A stretch of 64,000 nt of DNA. It comes from Acanthopleuribacter pedis (GTDB lineage Bacteria > Acidobacteriota > Holophagae > Acanthopleuribacterales > Acanthopleuribacteraceae). Under the pieces are notes generated by a model. The model saw only the letters and a program-made list of their open reading frames with translations. It was not told the origin of the DNA and made no database searches. A program made the position numbers and the translations under genes. The stretch lies in NCBI RefSeq assembly GCF_017377855.1, contig NZ_JAFREP010000022.1, forward strand, positions 124,001-188,000. Reading direction: 5' to 3'. Below are positions 27,217-36,901 of this stretch, one piece after another (the first letter of the stretch is position 1; each line of letters opens with the position of its first letter).

Positions 27217-27858
27217 GTGACGCAACCACAAACATCGGCCAAAGCCCCCTTGCGCATCGTACTCACCGGCGGACCCGGTGGGGGAAAAACCACGGCCGCG
27301 GATTTGTTTCGCCGCGAAATCGGCGAACGCGTCGTCATCGTCCCCGAGGCGGCAACCCTTTTGTTTTCCGGCGGATTCCCACGCAGCGACCATGACCTCG
27401 CGACGCGTTCCATTCAAAAAGCCATTTTTCACGTGCAACGTAACTTGGAGGACATCCAGAGCGCCGAATTCCCGGAACGCATTTTGTTATGTGATCGCGG
27501 TACCATCGACGGCGCGGCCTATTGGCCGGGCGGCGCGGACGACTTTTTCGCGGCGGTCGGCACCACCCTCGCTCAGGAACTGGCCCGCTACGATGCGGTC
27601 ATCTTCTTCGAAACGGCGGCCGCCGGTGATATCTCCATTGAAGGCGGCAATCCCACCCGCACCGAGAGCCTCGCGGAAGCGGTCGAGCTAGACGGACGAC
27701 TGCGCCGCTTGTGGTCGCAACATCCCCATTTCCACCTGGTCCAGCACGCGGCTTCCTTTTTTAAAAAGATTACGTTCGGCTTAGCCCACATTGAAAGCCT
27801 CGTCGGCCAATACAGAAGCAACGGCAATACGTTGGACATGAAGGACAGCGAAAGGTAA
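27217..27858 (+). CDS. P-loop ATPase/kinase (AAA_28, NadR/TTD14-like)
   Basis: A 213-residue nucleotide-binding protein; the GTG at 27217 with TGGAGG upstream is chosen over the frame opening at 27163. The Walker A loop is LTGGPGGGKTTAAD; VVIVPEAATLLFSGGFP and QKAIFHVQRNLED follow, then LLCDRGTIDGAAYWPGG as the Walker B/substrate segment, and DAVIFFETAA. This pattern is typical of the AAA_28 group of small P-loop kinases related to the NadR kinase domain and eukaryotic TTD14. The substrate is not identifiable. Confidence 0.78.
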   Translation: MTQPQTSAKAPLRIVLTGGPGGGKTTAADLFRREIGERVVIVPEAATLLFSGGFPRSDHDLATRSIQKAIFHVQRNLEDIQSAEFPERILLCDRGTIDGAAYWPGGADDFFAAVGTTLAQELARYDAVIFFETAAAGDISIEGGNPTRTESLAEAVELDGRLRRLWSQHPHFHLVQHAASFFKKITFGLAHIESLVGQYRSNGNTLDMKDSER

Positions 27859-27868
27859 CTGCTCGAGC

Positions 27869-30559
27869 TCAGGGACAGGTTTCTGCCAGAAAAGCACGCA
27901 GCTCGGCACGCTCGGCTTCTTCCAGCTCGCCCTCCGCCAAGACGACGGCTGCTTCACAGAAGTAGCCGGGGAACCATTTTTCCCCATTGGACGACAACAA
28001 CCGCGCTTGCCGAAAAAGCGCAAACCCATGCTCGTAACGCCCTTGCTCCGCTTCCGAGCGGGCCAGCAGACTCATGCCCACGGCATAGTACGGCACATGG
28101 CTTTCAAGCGGCCATTCGGTGAGCACGGTTTCCAAAAACATCGCGGCCTCGCCGTGACGCCCTTGCGCTTGGTAAATCTCGGCCAAGGTTAACAGCGAAG
28201 CCCAGTGGTTGAGATCGCGCGTACCTCGCCCCTCACCACGCACGGTCAGTTCGAACAGTTTGACCGCCTCAGCATCTTCCGCACACCCCCAACCCAAGTA
28301 GAGATCGGCGAGATTGTTGAGCATATTGGTCTGGAACGGCCGCACCGTCACGTCCGCATCGGACCGTAACAAAAGCGCTTTGCGAAGCAGGGGTTCGGCT
28401 TCGGCGAGGCGGCCCAAATCCGAATAAATATTACCGAGGTTGTTGTACAACTGGAGCAAGTAGGGATGATCTCTTCTTAATGCGCCCTCGAGTAAACCGC
28501 GCCCATGGAGCGCATATTCCAGGGCGTCGTCCAAGCGACCCGCCATCCGCGCGTTCACGGCCAGGTAGTTATAGGTTATGCCTCGAATCGGGTCACTGAC
28601 CCGACCGTCGTTCAAACGCAAATTCAAGGCGCGGTGATAAGCCGTTTCAGCAAGCTTGAACTGAGAAACATCGCGATGGACGTGACCCTTGGTCACGGCG
28701 ATCTGCGATGCCTCGAAAGAGCGCGGTTCCACCAAAACCCCCACATCCGCTTCCATCACCTCCAAAAGTTCAATTAACCGATCACTCTTCGTCTGTCCCA
28801 ACTGACGCAGGGCCTCCACCCTGGCCCGCCGCAATCTCATCTGTAAGTGGGGGGCAAGCACGGCCACATCAGGTAAAACGCGATCGAAGAACATCAAGGC
28901 GCGGTCGGCCTCTTCCAAGGCCATGCTGCACACCCCGGCCCAGTAAGCGGCACGCAAGGTTCGCTCATGCCGGGGCCCAAGACGGCGCTCGGCTAGGCGA
29001 ACCAACCCGGTATACCGATCTCCCGCCTGCCGGTAATCACCCAATCCGTAGAGCAGGGTCCCTTGAATTTCCATCAACGTCATGCGCAAATCCGCATCGC
29101 GGCTTACTTCAATCGCGGTTTGCAGCTCATTGGCCACCTTCCGCCTGGTCACATCGCGAAACAAATCAGGAAACAACGGATCGCTTAGATCAACCACGCC
29201 CTTTAAATGTTCTAAAAGAACCTCGACCCGCTCTGCCTCGCGAATCGCTTTTTGGTTGTTAAAAAAGGCAATGGTCGCCAGGGTAAGGAGTGACGTACCA
29301 AACAGGCAACCGACCGTGACCGACAACCAGTGCCTTCTTACGAACTTGGAAACATGGTAGAACCAGGAGTCGGGGCGCGCCTTAACCGGCTGATGGGTCA
29401 AATAGCGTTCGATATCATCGGCCAAGGCCAACACGCTTTGGTAGCGGTCGTCGGGATTCTTTCGGACCGCTTTGAGCACAATCCAATCGAGATCCCGTTT
29501 CAGTTGCGCCACAAGCTGCACGGGTGTGACGGCCCGCCTCTCAGCTACCGCGCGGCGCCGTGCCGGATCGCATTGGAGATAAGCATGGGAAGGCGCGGAA
29601 GCCGGTTCCTCCACAATTTTCTTCCATAGATCAAAATCAAAAGCCGCCTCCTCGTCCGGTAAAAAGGGCCGGGTATCGGTCAAGAGCACGTACAACAGCA
29701 TACCCAGCGCGTAAACATCGGAACGGGTGTCGGCCACAACCCCCTCGGAACGCCGCAATTGCTCGGGACTAATAAACGGCGGCGTGCCCATGGGTCGCCA
29801 ATCCGGTGTTTCGGTAAAGTCAATCGCCGCGTGGGGCTGAATGGATTTGGCGATACCAAAGTCGATAATCTTGGGTTGGCGGCTCTCTGGATCGATCAGG
29901 ATGTTGGAAGGCTTGAGGTCACGATGCACAATCGCATTGCGATGGGCAAAAGCCACGCCGTCGCAAATTTTGAGGAACAGCCGCAACCGCTGATGAATGT
30001 CGGCCCCAATTTGATCGCAAAACTGCTGGACGGTTTGGGCACCCTCTAAGTATTCCAGCGTAAAAAACGGCCGCTCGTCCTCTAGCCGGCCCACCTCGTA
30101 GATTTTGGCAATGTTCTCGTGGGGCAACATCGCCAATACCTTGCATTCATTGCGGAAGCGAACAACAAACTCCTCGTAATGATGCTCGAGGGAACGCGGG
30201 CGCAAGACCTTCACGGCCACGGGACGCGCCAACTGCTCCTGGGTAGCGAGAAATACCTGGCCCATGGCACCGCTGCCCAGACTTTTTTGAATGGTATATC
30301 CGGGGATTTGCGGCGGAACCTCTTCACGCGCCTTGAGCCGCAGGGATTCATCGCGGACATCTTCCAAAAGCTTGCCGACCTCGAAGAAAGGTTTCTCGAG
30401 AAAGTCATCCTCCTGATGATCTTCATAAGCCGTCAGCAGACTCATGACATCCCGGAACAATGCCAGGTTGTCGCCGCATTCGGCACGTGCCACCGCCTCG
30501 CGTCGCCCCGGCGGTTGCTCGACCGCCGTCGCGAAAATACGCTGAACCTCAGGTCCCAC
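27869..30559 (-). CDS. Ser/Thr protein kinase with membrane helix and TPR sensor
   Basis: An 896-residue kinase of the planctomycete/acidobacterial type. Residues 1-60 form the typical N-terminal segment (PEVQRIFATAVEQPPGRREA). The kinase domain (about 88-385) has GSGAMGQVF (Gly loop), Lys117 in VAVKVL, HRDLKPSN at 212-219, DFG at 233-235 and SDVYALGMLLY. A membrane helix lies at about 411-433 and the rest is a TPR array of roughly ten repeats, presumably extracytoplasmic. The start is a GTG with AAGGCGG upstream. Two ECF sigma factor genes lie just upstream on the same strand, an arrangement common in such genomes, suggesting that the kinase modulates one or both. Confidence 0.93.
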   Translation of the reverse strand: MGPEVQRIFATAVEQPPGRREAVARAECGDNLALFRDVMSLLTAYEDHQEDDFLEKPFFEVGKLLEDVRDESLRLKAREEVPPQIPGYTIQKSLGSGAMGQVFLATQEQLARPVAVKVLRPRSLEHHYEEFVVRFRNECKVLAMLPHENIAKIYEVGRLEDERPFFTLEYLEGAQTVQQFCDQIGADIHQRLRLFLKICDGVAFAHRNAIVHRDLKPSNILIDPESRQPKIIDFGIAKSIQPHAAIDFTETPDWRPMGTPPFISPEQLRRSEGVVADTRSDVYALGMLLYVLLTDTRPFLPDEEAAFDFDLWKKIVEEPASAPSHAYLQCDPARRRAVAERRAVTPVQLVAQLKRDLDWIVLKAVRKNPDDRYQSVLALADDIERYLTHQPVKARPDSWFYHVSKFVRRHWLSVTVGCLFGTSLLTLATIAFFNNQKAIREAERVEVLLEHLKGVVDLSDPLFPDLFRDVTRRKVANELQTAIEVSRDADLRMTLMEIQGTLLYGLGDYRQAGDRYTGLVRLAERRLGPRHERTLRAAYWAGVCSMALEEADRALMFFDRVLPDVAVLAPHLQMRLRRARVEALRQLGQTKSDRLIELLEVMEADVGVLVEPRSFEASQIAVTKGHVHRDVSQFKLAETAYHRALNLRLNDGRVSDPIRGITYNYLAVNARMAGRLDDALEYALHGRGLLEGALRRDHPYLLQLYNNLGNIYSDLGRLAEAEPLLRKALLLRSDADVTVRPFQTNMLNNLADLYLGWGCAEDAEAVKLFELTVRGEGRGTRDLNHWASLLTLAEIYQAQGRHGEAAMFLETVLTEWPLESHVPYYAVGMSLLARSEAEQGRYEHGFALFRQARLLSSNGEKWFPGYFCEAAVVLAEGELEEAERAELRAFLAETCP

Positions 30560-30849
30560 GGTTACCGCCTTCTGTCCACAACTGGCGGGAAAGCCGGTGA
30601 CCGCCCCGATCCCAACGCAAATGTGTCAATCTGTTACTCCCTAACGTCCGTCGCGTGCCACGGCGACAGTTCGACCGCCAAACGATCCTTTTCGGCAACC
30701 AATCATCACCACGCTTTCCAAGACAAATTTCGGACAAGGGAGAAGGTCAGGGTAAAAGGCCGTCTTTAATCCTTATTTCGGAAAACGCTCCCATTCCATA
30801 ACAATCTCGCGATAATTTCTTCACCAGTAGGCACTTGCTTCACCAAGGA

Positions 30850-31413
30850 TCAGCACTTGAGCCGTTGGTACAACCAGGCTTTGGCAAACTTCCAATCCCG
30901 TTTGATGGTCGCGGGTGAGACGTCGAGGTGTTCCGCAATCTCGTCCAAGGTCAAGCCGCCAAAATAACGCAGTTCGGCAATTCGCCCCATCCGCTGATTG
31001 TAATCTTCCAATGCGTTCATCGCGTCGTCGAGCTGCAACCAGGCCCGTGGGCGGCTACAACTTACCAGTTCAAAGTCATCATAGGTTTCCCAATCCTGAC
31101 CGGCCCCCCGTTTTTTGGTCAATTTTTGACGGGCCCAAGCAATGAGAATTTGACGCATACAGCGCGCGGCAAAACCAAAAAAGTGGACCCGCGACTGCCA
31201 GTCCTCGGTCCGCGTAGAAACCAGCCGCAGGTAAGCCTCGTGGACCAAGCTCGAGGTCGTCGGTAGATTATTGCGGCTCTCTTGTTTCAAATAGGCGGCC
31301 GCTATTTGCTTTAATTCCGGGTACACCAGTTCCATGAGATGGGACTCACTGCCCGGAACGCTGTCGCGCCAGTCGCGCAACAATTGGGTAATTTCTTGAG
31401 TCGGCGGTGTCAT
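30850..31413 (-). CDS. ECF sigma factor (TIGR02999-type), second copy
   Basis: A 187-residue sigma-70 family factor with regions 2 and 4 only. Region 2: YPELKQIAAAYLKQE, LVHEAYLRLV, HFFGFAARCMRQILIAWARQK. Region 4: MNALEDYNQRMGRIAELRYFGGLTLDEIAEHLDVSPATIKRDWKFAKAWLY, given here in parts as the helix-turn-helix LDEIAEHLDVSPATIKRDW. This is the class found next to kinases such as the one 290 bases downstream. There is no anti-sigma gene. GAGGAG precedes the ATG by four bases. It is a paralogue of the sigma gene just upstream. Confidence 0.93.
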   Translation of the reverse strand: MTPPTQEITQLLRDWRDSVPGSESHLMELVYPELKQIAAAYLKQESRNNLPTTSSLVHEAYLRLVSTRTEDWQSRVHFFGFAARCMRQILIAWARQKLTKKRGAGQDWETYDDFELVSCSRPRAWLQLDDAMNALEDYNQRMGRIAELRYFGGLTLDEIAEHLDVSPATIKRDWKFAKAWLYQRLKC

Positions 31414-31491
31414 GGCTCCTCACTTTCGCGACCTAGGCCACAAGCGGTCCCAAAACCGATGCGGTCGGCGGACAAAAAAACCACCGACCCG

Positions 31492-32097
31492 TCAGCGTTC
31501 ATCCAGATGACGATAAATCCAGGCTTTCGCTAAGTTCCAGTCACGCTTCACGGTTGATAGGGATACAGATTCAAAACCTTCTTTTAACATCGACACAATT
31601 TCCTCATTGTTTAAACCCAGCAGAATCCGGTACTCCGCGACCCGTGCCGCGCGGCGAGAATGGGCCTTAAGCTTAGCCAGGGCTTCCATCACAGAAAACG
31701 TGTGGTCGACCAAGGTTCGCCTGTCGATGATGTCGCCACCTGGAAATTCACTGATGGGAACACCAACCCCCTCCCGCTTGACCGCCTGTTCGTAGCGACG
31801 CCGATCAATGAGAATGTTTTTCATAACCATATGGGCAAAGGCAAAAAAAGCCTGGCGATTGGAAAAAGGTTTGGCTCCTTTCATCAAACGAAGAAAAAAT
31901 TCGTGAACCAGAACCGTCGGCGACAGGGTCTGCGCGGCGCGATCTCCGCGAACAAAGGAACGTGCGATTTGATGCAGCTCCTGATAGACCAAACCCAACA
32001 AGCGGTCCATGACTTGGTCACGATCAGCACCTGTCGGTTCGGGATGTTCCAAAAGAACCAAACAGCGCGTGATTTCGCCCATCCCATCGTTCACCAT
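31492..32097 (-). CDS. ECF sigma factor (TIGR02999-type), first copy
   Basis: A 201-residue paralogue of the preceding sigma factor. The ATG at 32097 has AGGA eight bases upstream; an ATG nine bases earlier has the ribosome site abutting it. Region 2 is LVYQELHQIARSFVRG, LVHEFFLRLM, AFFAFAHMVMKNILIDRRR; region 4 has the less regular helix-turn-helix NNEEIVSMLKEGFESVSLSTVKRDW, so its promoter recognition probably differs from the other copy. The two sigma genes are 78 bases apart and likely cotranscribed with the kinase. Confidence 0.9.
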   Translation of the reverse strand: MVNDGMGEITRCLVLLEHPEPTGADRDQVMDRLLGLVYQELHQIARSFVRGDRAAQTLSPTVLVHEFFLRLMKGAKPFSNRQAFFAFAHMVMKNILIDRRRYEQAVKREGVGVPISEFPGGDIIDRRTLVDHTFSVMEALAKLKAHSRRAARVAEYRILLGLNNEEIVSMLKEGFESVSLSTVKRDWNLAKAWIYRHLDER

Positions 32098-32923
32098 GAA
32101 AATCATCCTTAGTTAAGAAAAAATCCCCGATCACGCCAACCACGCCAAGAATCTTGTTTGCTAATCTACCAAAAGAATTGATATTCCAAAAAAGAATCAT
32201 ATTTTACGACCGATTAAATACCAACCCGATTCAGCCACACCCCGCCAAAAAACCTTCGCTCACCAGGAAAAAGTCGCGCGGCCGGCGAGGGAAAGTCGAA
32301 TCCAGGTCCTTTCGTTAGAGGGGTTTCAAAAGGGGCTCTATTTTTTTAAAATTTTTTTGAGCCGTTTTCAATCACTTTCGCACATGGTGCTTATGAGACA
32401 GTTGAAGCTTGAGCGGGATTTCGAGCACCATCCTTTCACCTCGCCGGTCCCTTGAAGCCGGCGAACCACGCGTTCATCACCCGACACGCGCGAATCAATC
32501 ATTGCCAAAGCCTTTTGCCTTCCGACCAGAAATAAAAACCGTGGTTCTTATCGGCCTAACGCCGTGAGCCAGAAGTGAACACCTTAAGTTTCAGAAGCTT
32601 AAAGCCAAAAGGTGTCCCCATTTTTATTTCTCGATACGGTGCTTACCGCTCGGAATGCACCCGCGCAGTCCAACCCATCTCCTCACACGTGGGTTCACCA
32701 CGTTCGTCCATCTATTCCGCCAAGCAATCCCCAGCTTCACGCCGGTTTGCGTTGCGTCGGTGCCACGTTTTCAAGGAACGCCGACACCTGATGTGATCCA
32801 TGCCGGCGTCGGATACGGTTGGCAAAAATACTATTTTTAAACCGCCGTTATTGCCTCGTTTATCTCCTGCTTAAGTCTCAACGCACCCTCAAAATACATC
32901 CCATTTGAGAGGAGCGATCCCAC
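32098..32923. other. Long divergent intergenic region
   Basis: About 825 bases between the sigma gene and the plus-strand secreted protein. It contains A/T-rich tracts (32160-32215 and a T-run region at 32340-32360) that would suit promoters in both directions. Short frames at 32575-32840 have no ribosome site and no resemblance to known proteins. No RNA gene or repeat element is seen. Confidence 0.4.
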
Positions 32924-33415
32924 GTGAAAATCCGGTTACTAAACACTTACCCAACCCGTCCATTTTCTACCCGTCAGGAACCATCACAAGCCGCCGGTAA
33001 AACGCGTTTTACCGCTTGCCTACTGCTGTTGGCCATGGCGAACCTTTCGGCCGCGGCACCGGGCCGTCACCAGTCCCTCATGACCCCCGATCAAAACCTA
33101 GTCGTCGCGGGTAATTACCAGAACGGCCTGCGTTTGGAAGGCGAAAAAATCGTCGAAGCAGGCGAAGGTTCGGGCTGCTTTGTGGCCGCCTATGACGCCG
33201 CCGGCAACCTCCAATGGCTCCGCCTGCTAACCAACTACCCCGCCAATACCGGTGTTAGCTTGCACCAAAACGCAAACGGGCGTGTCACTGTCATTCTTAC
33301 CTGGGTTAATCAATCCGCCCAGGGCGACAACGAAACAGAAGTGACGGTATTGGCATTGGAAGACCTTTCCGACGGCGCCACCATCAAAACCAACTCCACC
33401 CCGGTAGAGGGTTAG
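32924..33415 (+). CDS. Small secreted protein, one SBBP-like repeat
   Basis: A 163-residue protein from a GTG start (GAGAGGAGCGATCCCAC before it). A hydrophobic segment (FTACLLLLAMANLSAAA) at about 31-46 should be an export signal. The mature part contains one and a half units of the beta-propeller style seen in SBBP-repeat proteins: LVVAGNYQNGLRLEGEKI and GSGCFVAAYDAAGNLQWLR. Full-length relatives normally carry many such units, so this is either a single-blade form or the stump of a longer gene. Its TAG stop lies within the start of repeat copy B. Confidence 0.6.
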   Translation: MKIRLLNTYPTRPFSTRQEPSQAAGKTRFTACLLLLAMANLSAAAPGRHQSLMTPDQNLVVAGNYQNGLRLEGEKIVEAGEGSGCFVAAYDAAGNLQWLRLLTNYPANTGVSLHQNANGRVTVILTWVNQSAQGDNETEVTVLALEDLSDGATIKTNSTPVEG

Positions 33416-33623
33416 CCCAAGTTCGCCGTTCTCACAAGGCGTTCTGCAGCGGGGCAACCCATACGATTACAAGGGTTCGCCTCTCTCTTGACACCGCCGA
33501 GCAATTCACGACGGTGCGCTGGGACACCGAAAGGTCGGCCCCGCTCCGCTTGCGCGTGGTCAGATGCCATGCGCCGCGGGAGGCTTTCACCCACCCGACT
33601 TAGAATCATATTCGCATTGCGGT
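33412..33623 (-). repeat. Inverted-terminus repeat element, copy B (reverse orientation)
   Basis: Starts TTAGCCC at the stop of the preceding gene, followed by TTCTCACAAGG, a GGGGCAACCCAT.CGATTAC segment (the complement of the right-hand core of copy A), CGAAAGGTCGG and CTTGCGCGTGGTCA. The far end is decayed (TTCGCATTGCGG). It is more diverged than A, C and E. An intrinsic terminator follows 30 bases later. Confidence 0.75.
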
Positions 33624-33654
33624 CAAATCCCAATTTCACTTAATGAACGCACCC

Positions 33655-33687
33655 AAAGGTGGAACGAAAAAGTTCCACCTTTTTTTA
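33655..33687 (+). terminator. Intrinsic terminator beyond copy B
   Basis: AAAGGTGGAAC/GTTCCACCTTT stem with a six-base loop and a following T-run. It probably terminates the secreted-protein transcript, so that repeat copy B would be part of the 3' untranslated region. Confidence 0.88.
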
Positions 33688-34223
33688 TGTTTTTTACCGC
33701 CTCTCGAAAAATCACACGGGGACACAAGGAAACCGCGTGAGATATGAGCCCCTTGATACCGCTTTTTCGTTGGTTTAGATAGAGGGCGAAACCCTTAGGC
33801 TCCCGTTTCGTCAACCGCGGAAAAAACGTGCGCGAACCCTGTATTTCCAGCGAGAGCCAACCTCTCCGATGCGGAAATAGCTTGCAATACAAGGAATGTA
33901 CCCGACTCTTCTCGCCGGCAACCGAAAGAGCCGGCCTTCCAGGAATTGACGCAAGCCATGGGTTCATTCCCTAGAGGACTTTTCCCCTAAGACGGGACAC
34001 CGCTTCCGAGGATCTTCTAAAAACGATCATCCAAGCCCGTCGGGTAACCGCCCATTTCTATAGGCCAAATACCGCCCTTCACCTTCAACGCAAACGATGG
34101 AACGCTTTCGTTTAACCCGCGTTGCGACCGGATCTCCGATCTAGACCCGTGTTGTGCTCACCCATGCATCGGCGTTACTCGCCCCGCCCAACAGACCTTG
34201 CCGCCGCCAACCAAGGAATCGCC
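33688..34223 (+). other. Intergenic region, nothing recognised
   Basis: About 535 bases. A minus-strand frame of 114 codons (33623-33967) crosses the terminator and repeat copy B and is not credible. The last part leads into the coiled-coil protein start. Confidence 0.4.
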
Positions 34224-34697
34224 ATGACTGCCTCTACCCGCCCCTCGACATCGGAGAAACCGCCCGCCCTACGACGGTTCCTCGGCATGTGTTTGCCGGC
34301 ACTGGTTTTGGTAGCAGCGGCCTTGACACAGTGCACCGATGAGCGGCCAACCAAGCCCCTTAGCAAAAGCGAACAAGACTACTGTTTTCAAGAACTTGAA
34401 AAACACAAGCGCCTACTACACACCCTCAAGGTGCAACGCATGGATGCACGAACCCCGGCACTCGGCAACCTTACCGAAATGGAAGCACAGCTTTTGGAAC
34501 TCGTCCCGGAAGACAAGCGTCTGGAATTTCTGGAGGTTTTTGATCATTTGACCCAAAACTACCACAACCGCCTGCGGGATCTCGAACGGGGCAACGCGGA
34601 TTTAAGACGCGAAAACCAACTGATTCACATTGAACTCAACATCGTCAAAGGGAAGCGACGCCGCGAGGCGTCCACGGAAACGCCAAAAGGAATTTAG
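34224..34697 (+). CDS. Small exported coiled-coil protein
   Basis: The ATG at 34224 with AAGGA seven bases upstream gives 157 residues; the frame is open further upstream from a TTG at 34122 but that part is Arg/Pro-rich. A hydrophobic segment (FLGMCLPALVLVAAALTQC) at about 20-38 ends in a Cys that could be an atypical lipobox. The rest is charged and helical with a heptad-like pattern (LSKSEQDYCFQELEKHKRLL, YHNRLRDLERGNADLRRENQ). Its stop overlaps the stop of the convergent gene by three bases. No family is recognised. Confidence 0.6.
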   Translation: MTASTRPSTSEKPPALRRFLGMCLPALVLVAAALTQCTDERPTKPLSKSEQDYCFQELEKHKRLLHTLKVQRMDARTPALGNLTEMEAQLLELVPEDKRLEFLEVFDHLTQNYHNRLRDLERGNADLRRENQLIHIELNIVKGKRRREASTETPKGI

Positions 34698-35380
34698 GGA
34701 CAGAACGAGAAGTAAGCGACCATTTCGCGGAATGCATTGGGATCCACCGGCCCACCTTCAACCACTTCATCGGGTGCTCGTTGGTCAAACCACAAGCCCA
34801 GCACAGCGCGGCCGTCGCTACACTTGCTGTAAAACAAGGTATAGGCACCCTGTAAGGTCGAACCCTGTTCACCGGAAAGCACCACGCGTCCGTTCGTGGA
34901 CAGGTACAGAATCTCGCCGGAACCGTGTCCGAAAAACCCCCGTTGGGCCTGATCATCGGCGTGGAAAAGGACATTAAACTGGGCGTAGTGGAAACTCGAT
35001 TGCGAACCATCCTTGAGAAACGACTCGAGTTGCGGGTCGTTATAAGCCCCTTTCATCTTAAGAAGTGTCAACGAGGGATCGGTATTTTCGAGTGATACGG
35101 CGAGCTTTTCAAAGGGATCTTCGGTCTGGATTTCGGTTTGCACCTCGCCCATCATGATGAAATCAAAGGAGAAAGGAATCCCGAAACCAACAACCGCCGC
35201 ATAACCCGGCGGATAGGTTTCACCATCGGCCAAGACACTGGATGCAACCGTTCCCGGACTGGTGAAGCCTTCGCTCATTTGTTGGAATGTCTGATAGGTA
35301 AGGATACCCATCGCAACAAGCACCACGCTCAAAATCCCGCCACAACCCAAACAAGAAAACAGGCACGCCTTTTTGTTCAT
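34694..35380 (-). CDS. Hypothetical membrane-anchored protein
   Basis: The ATG at 35380 with GGAGGT six bases upstream gives 228 residues. A Cys-rich N-terminus (NKKACLFSCLGCGG) precedes a membrane helix (ILSVVLVAMGILTYQTF). The external part is mostly beta (YPPGYAAVVGFGIPFSFDFI, GEILYLSTNGRVVLSGEQG) and ends SKCSDGRAVLGLWFDQRAPDE. I do not recognise the domain. Confidence 0.6.
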   Translation of the reverse strand: MNKKACLFSCLGCGGILSVVLVAMGILTYQTFQQMSEGFTSPGTVASSVLADGETYPPGYAAVVGFGIPFSFDFIMMGEVQTEIQTEDPFEKLAVSLENTDPSLTLLKMKGAYNDPQLESFLKDGSQSSFHYAQFNVLFHADDQAQRGFFGHGSGEILYLSTNGRVVLSGEQGSTLQGAYTLFYSKCSDGRAVLGLWFDQRAPDEVVEGGPVDPNAFREMVAYFSFCP

Positions 35381-35746
35381 CACCACACCTCCTTGTATCG
35401 TGAAAAGGTGACACAGTAACCATCCGTCGGCCAAACCCCAAAACGGCATTTCATTGAGGGAAACGCTTTTCACAAGCAACTCAAAAAGCGCGAGGCATCC
35501 CGGCTAAGAACCTAGAACACAACCGCTTGACACAATCAATCCGAGTCGGGAAGGGGAACAAATCCGCCTTGGGCCGACAAGCATTCCCCACGGACATATT
35601 TAGTCTGGATGTTTCGCTAAAATCACCCTGGCTTATCGCGCTGCTTGGTTACAAACCTATCGCCGAGGACCGCCGCCCGTCAAGAGCCAAGCAACCCTAA
35701 GCCGTTTTTCAATAGCGCAAGGGATGAATAACCAAATCCATGAGCA
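35381..35746. other. Intergenic region, nothing recognised
   Basis: About 365 bases between two minus-strand genes. There are no paired promoter boxes that I trust, no hairpin with a T-run and no repeat-element copy. Confidence 0.35.
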
Positions 35747-36901
35747 TCAACCGTTGGGTACGGCAACCCAGCGGTACCAGGCCTCGGCCAGGTCACCACG
35801 AGCGCCCAACACCCGTACCAAAGGAGAACGCGGCGGCAACACGACCAAACGCCCGCGCGCGTCCACCCGGTACAGGTCACCGTCAAAAGGATTGCGCAAT
35901 TGAAGGCGGTTAATCGCGGCACGAACAGTTGCGGGATCGGGTTCGGGACCCAGGTTCCTGTACAGCCGGGCCGCATCGAGCAAGGACGTCTCTAACCCGA
36001 TGTAAGCTGCCAAATTCTCAAAACGAACCGCCAGGTAACGCACATCTCCCGGCCGATGGCGTGTGCGAATTTGCCATTTTGGTGCGAGCGGGTAACGCGC
36101 CGAAAAGGGCCGGTCCGGGTGATCAAATTGGAGGTCGCCGTACAAAGAACGCAGGTCAAACAACATCTCGCCAATTGAAGGCTCGTCGGTAAACAAACGC
36201 GGCGGCCATACGTGATGTTCTTCGAGCAAGCGTTGTTCCAGGGTCGCGCAATGGAGAAACACCGCGCCCTCAAACAACGCCCGCAATTGTTTGGGGGAAG
36301 GGAGCTTGCCGTCGGGATCGCCCTCGCGTGCATAGAAAACCCGGAACTCATAGTACTTGGTACGCCAAAACCAGGTGCCGCTGAGCAAATCCAACCCCGG
36401 CCATGAAAGGGTTAACCGCATCAAATCCTCGGCAGCGTTGAGACAACGCACCCGCAAGTCGGGCTGATCGTGAAGGGTTGCCTGGTGAGCCAGGTACAAC
36501 ACCACCAACCCCAGTTCTTCGAGGAAATGTCCGTAGGGCGCCTCCATCTCATACTCTGCTAATAGCCCCGGCTGGCGCGTCACCCTGGCTTCCACGGTAA
36601 CCTCGGCGAGACGCGCCCCAAACCGCCGCTCGAATGTCTCAAAAAATTCGAGGTACCCCGAAACGGATTCAGGATCATCACGAAATACCTCGCGATGCGC
36701 GCTTGGTAAACCACGACTTTTCCGCTCAACAAATTCAGTCAGTTCCAACATCAAGCGATCACCGGCGGCACGAGGACCCACCAAAGCCGCATCGCGAATC
36801 GGGTTTTGGCGAGAATGGAATGCCCAATAACGCCCGCCAAAAAAAACGCCCCAGGCGATACCCATCGATAAAACCATGAAAACAAGCGTCTTTTCTTTCA
36901 C
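35747..36901 (-). CDS. Hypothetical exported or membrane-anchored helical protein
   Basis: The GTG at 36901 with AAGGAG eight bases upstream gives 385 residues; the upstream extension to 37078 is rejected because it runs over T-tracts and is Arg-rich. An N-terminal hydrophobic segment (TLVFMVLSMGIAWGVFFGG) anchors or exports it. The body is mainly helical with many Leu, Arg and Glu (HFLEELGLVVLYLAHQATLH, LRALFEGAVFLHCATLEQRL) and a final stretch reading NPFDGDLYRVDARGRLVVLP, reminiscent of the C-terminal part of pseudopilin-like or type II secretion-associated proteins. The prepilin gene lies divergently upstream. Confidence 0.6.
   Translation of the reverse strand: MKEKTLVFMVLSMGIAWGVFFGGRYWAFHSRQNPIRDAALVGPRAAGDRLMLELTEFVERKSRGLPSAHREVFRDDPESVSGYLEFFETFERRFGARLAEVTVEARVTRQPGLLAEYEMEAPYGHFLEELGLVVLYLAHQATLHDQPDLRVRCLNAAEDLMRLTLSWPGLDLLSGTWFWRTKYYEFRVFYAREGDPDGKLPSPKQLRALFEGAVFLHCATLEQRLLEEHHVWPPRLFTDEPSIGEMLFDLRSLYGDLQFDHPDRPFSARYPLAPKWQIRTRHRPGDVRYLAVRFENLAAYIGLETSLLDAARLYRNLGPEPDPATVRAAINRLQLRNPFDGDLYRVDARGRLVVLPPRSPLVRVLGARGDLAEAWYRWVAVPNG

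Noticed and set aside
33623..33967. A 114-codon minus-strand frame
   Set aside because: It reads across an intrinsic terminator and has no recognisable domain.
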